Origin: Gorsachius magnificus | Lineage: Eukaryota > Chordata > Aves > Pelecaniformes > Ardeidae | Direction: 5' to 3' | Assembly (NCBI GenBank): GCA_034008185.1 | Contig: CM067082.1 | Span: 99,009,311 to 99,073,310, forward strand | DNA length: 64,000 bases | In this document: positions 61,622 to 64,000 of the stretch, piece after piece | Numbering within the stretch: the stretch's first letter is position 1 | Layout: each line of letters begins with the position of its first letter | Position numbers and translations under genes: made by a program | The notes under the pieces: generated by a model | What the model was told of the DNA's origin: nothing | The model's database searches: none | The model's input: the letters and a program-made list of their open reading frames with translations, nothing else

Positions 61622-64000
61622 CAGAGTGGCTGATTCTCTCCATAGACTGTGCATTCAGCCATAGGAAGATAAGAGAGACTGTGCCTTTTATTGGGACCAC
61701 CTCCATTGCAGGAGCCCACCAGGCAGCACAGTCCCAGATGCTGTGCGTGATTTTCACACCAGACAGCTGCCTTTTTAGCAGGATTTCTTAAACATCAGAT
61801 GATTGCTCCCTTGCCTGATAAAAATGAACAAATATCAGAGCTCTATGATATCACATCAGTTGTCACTATCTCAGAATACTTCCTCTATCTGTGAGCTAGA
61901 AACAACAAATTCACAAGTTCAGGGACTGAGCAGACCTGCTGTGGTAGATGCATTTAATTTCTCTGCACCTGAAGTATGAAGCCATTTGCACAATGACATA
62001 CTCAAATGGCAGCTATGAACACATTAGCTCTGCTGCAAATGGTATAAGACTAACAAAAAGAGAGAAAATTATTATTTTAGCTTTATATTTATTGTTACAA
62101 CTAAGCTTGCTTTTGCAGAGAGCAAAATGGCTGCACACTGAGCCAACTTTCCTCGCAAGCTATGGACACTTTGTGCTACCATGCTGGCTGTTCAAAATGG
62201 TTTGAGGGCCGAGGCAAACTGACAGCTTTCAGGGGAAGATATATGGAGATTTTGCTTCACCAGAGCAGTGACAGCATTAGCATGCATGAGGAGATGGGCA
62301 CGCTATTTTTAAATTCTGCTGCCTGATGTGCAGCTCTCACTTCAGAGGAAGGTGGTTGCTGCTGCTCTAGCTCCTGTGAAGGAGTAATTGCCTTGCTCCA
62401 TCCTTGAATCTTCGAAGACATAAGAAGAAAATCCCATCTTTGTTAAGCAATATGCTAACTTCTACTTTCCAGCATCCTGCAGAAATAAGAGGCTGTCAAA
62501 ATGTGATTCATTGTTGTTTCTGACCTTCAAATAACAGTTTTGTCATTAGGACTGATGTGTTAATTATGGCCACATAAAAAGCAGGATACAAAAACTCAGC
62601 TGTATCACAGCAGGAGCTGTGACCATTGCACTGCATGTTTCATTGCTAATATGTGCAGTTCTACTACACACATGATGCTAAGGAACTGTACTCTACTGTA
62701 CTCCATTTCAAATCACACAAAATAATGTATCTATAGGCGGCTTACCCTATTTTCACACTGAAAAGGTACAAACCCAGCCACCAAGCCCAACCAACCCCTT
62801 CCCCAGTGATACAGCATTAGTGCCACTTACCTACAAGGCTGGAAAGGAGTAATTGCTCCTTTACTACTGGTGCCCCCAAGGGCCTTCTCCCCGACTCAGT
62901 AACCCCACCAGTCTCCCTTTTCTTCATCTTGATGCCAGGATTATTTGCCAATTTGAAGGTGAGAACAGACAGGAGTGGGACAGTACCACAAGTGATGGAT
63001 TGCCTAAAGACTTAAATTCTCATTTTCAAGGTACAGCATTTTTAAAGGGGTGGTGGGTTTCTGAGACAGGGGAATGTATAGCCATGCTTTCCTAGGTCAG
63101 GAGAGCCCTTACTGTTTATCATTAACAATTTAACACTGAGAACACTTTTAACTGTGAGTCTGGAGGGGATTGTGCAGTGGTTTACAAGTAGTGCATGCTT
63201 CTTCCCTCCCACCCCCCCTTGCTGAACAGCGCCAAATGCTCCCTGGGTTCAAAATCCTGAACTAGTGGTCTTTACCTCCAGAAACAGAAGTAGACCTGCC
63301 TCTCCTGCCTATGGCAGTTTGATATGAAGTGCCTGTGAGTATAAATAGGGAAGTTTGACATTGCCACCTTAAAATGGATCAGTCTTTCAAAGCAGTGATC
63401 TGTGAAAGTCCCACAGCTAGCACTAGGGCTGGAGAGAGAGGGAGGGAAATTTTTTCTGACTGAGAGACTGAGGTGCTAAAAGCAAAATATTGCCAGGAAG
63501 AATAGGCACTGAACAGAAGGGTATGCTGTTTTATGTAGATAAGACAGTCTGTAAAGCAACCAAATACCTCCTGATTTACTAGGGAGGCAAGGACAAACCT
63601 CATTCACCCAGGGGAGCTGGATATTTGAAAACTACACCCATTATTCAAACTTTTATGTCTGGTTTCTTATTGTTTTCAGTTCACATTTATCTATTGTTGC
63701 AAGGTGTCATAAATTATTACTAAAATTTTTAAAACCATGAAAAGAAGGATATTTTCTTGAAAAAGGTGGAAGCTGTTTTGGGAGCTTTCCAATAGTTTTA
63801 AATTGCATGTGAATTTTTCTATTTAAAATCTCTGTGTACCTTTTGCTCATACTGATTCTGCTGATAACAGGTGGTTTTTCATTTTCAGTCCTGCTTTTTT
63901 CTAGCTCTCCATCTCCCACACACTCAGGACAGCGGTCTCATCTCACTCATACAATGCCACTGATGGCAGTGAAGACAGCCCTTTTTTATTGAATGTAAGC
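61622..64000. other. AT-rich intronic DNA, nothing recognised
   Basis: About 2.4 kb to the window end, slightly richer in G and C at 62750-63300. No exon, RNA gene or repeat family recognised. Confidence 0.4.

Larger units (their letters stand above)
22878..64000 (-). other. CNTNAP2: CNTNAP2 intron upstream of the exon (incomplete)
   Basis: This is the 3' portion of the intron preceding the exon, at least 41.1 kb. No other CNTNAP coding segment was recognised; exons of about 100-200 nt could be missed by eye. The size agrees with the very long introns known for this gene in vertebrates. Confidence 0.75.

Noticed and set aside
1..64000. CRISPR array, operon, riboswitch, tRNA or rRNA gene
   Set aside because: No regularly spaced repeats, cloverleaf or rRNA core motif was seen, and the sequence is vertebrate intron.

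Overview
This is vertebrate, almost certainly avian, intronic DNA. Two things show it: (1) many CR1 LINE copies with the bird-type 3' terminus (repeated ATTCTATG-like octamers); (2) solo LTRs of an ERVL-like avian family that starts TGTCCTGGTTTCAGCTGGGA and makes 5-bp target duplications. As far as I recall this LTR family is widespread in Neoaves, so a neoavian bird is more likely than a galliform, but that is inference. The window is AT-rich and has no bacterial-style genes.

Only one host coding segment was found: a single internal exon at 22721-22877 on the minus strand, with a canonical acceptor and donor. It encodes part of the fibrinogen-like region of a contactin-associated protein, best matching CNTNAP2 (CASPR2). 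The rest of the window is intron: at least 22.7 kb downstream of the exon (positions 1-22720) and at least 41.1 kb upstream (22878-64000). This fits CNTNAP2, which is known for giant introns.

Layout. 1-2400: a 247-bp perfect direct duplication flanking a solo LTR without target duplication. 7.1-8.0 kb: a 5'-truncated LTR and an ancient CR1. 10 kb: a CR1 tail. 16-18 kb: old amniote repeat remnants, including a probable MIR. 19.6-21.5 kb: an inverted pair of CR1 3' ends just downstream of the exon. 28 kb: an ancient CR1. 29.6-30.2 kb: a complete solo LTR with perfect TSD, in the same orientation as CNTNAP2. 37-39.5 kb: a cluster of three CR1s. 41.3 and 43.6 kb: a 65-bp perfect direct repeat. 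44.0-45.2 kb: a CR1 tail and a second complete solo LTR. 54.2-56.5 kb: a 2.3-kb CR1 with a 551-codon open reverse transcriptase frame that is broken near its end. 61 kb: an old CR1.

I found no convincing new gene system. The most unusual observations are the two perfect local duplications (247 bp and 65 bp) and a conserved CRE-like octamer plus TATA arrangement in the LTRs; one copy keeps an intact CRE and points toward the CNTNAP2 exon. All repeat assignments rest on recognition of consensus-like text by eye, not on a database search.
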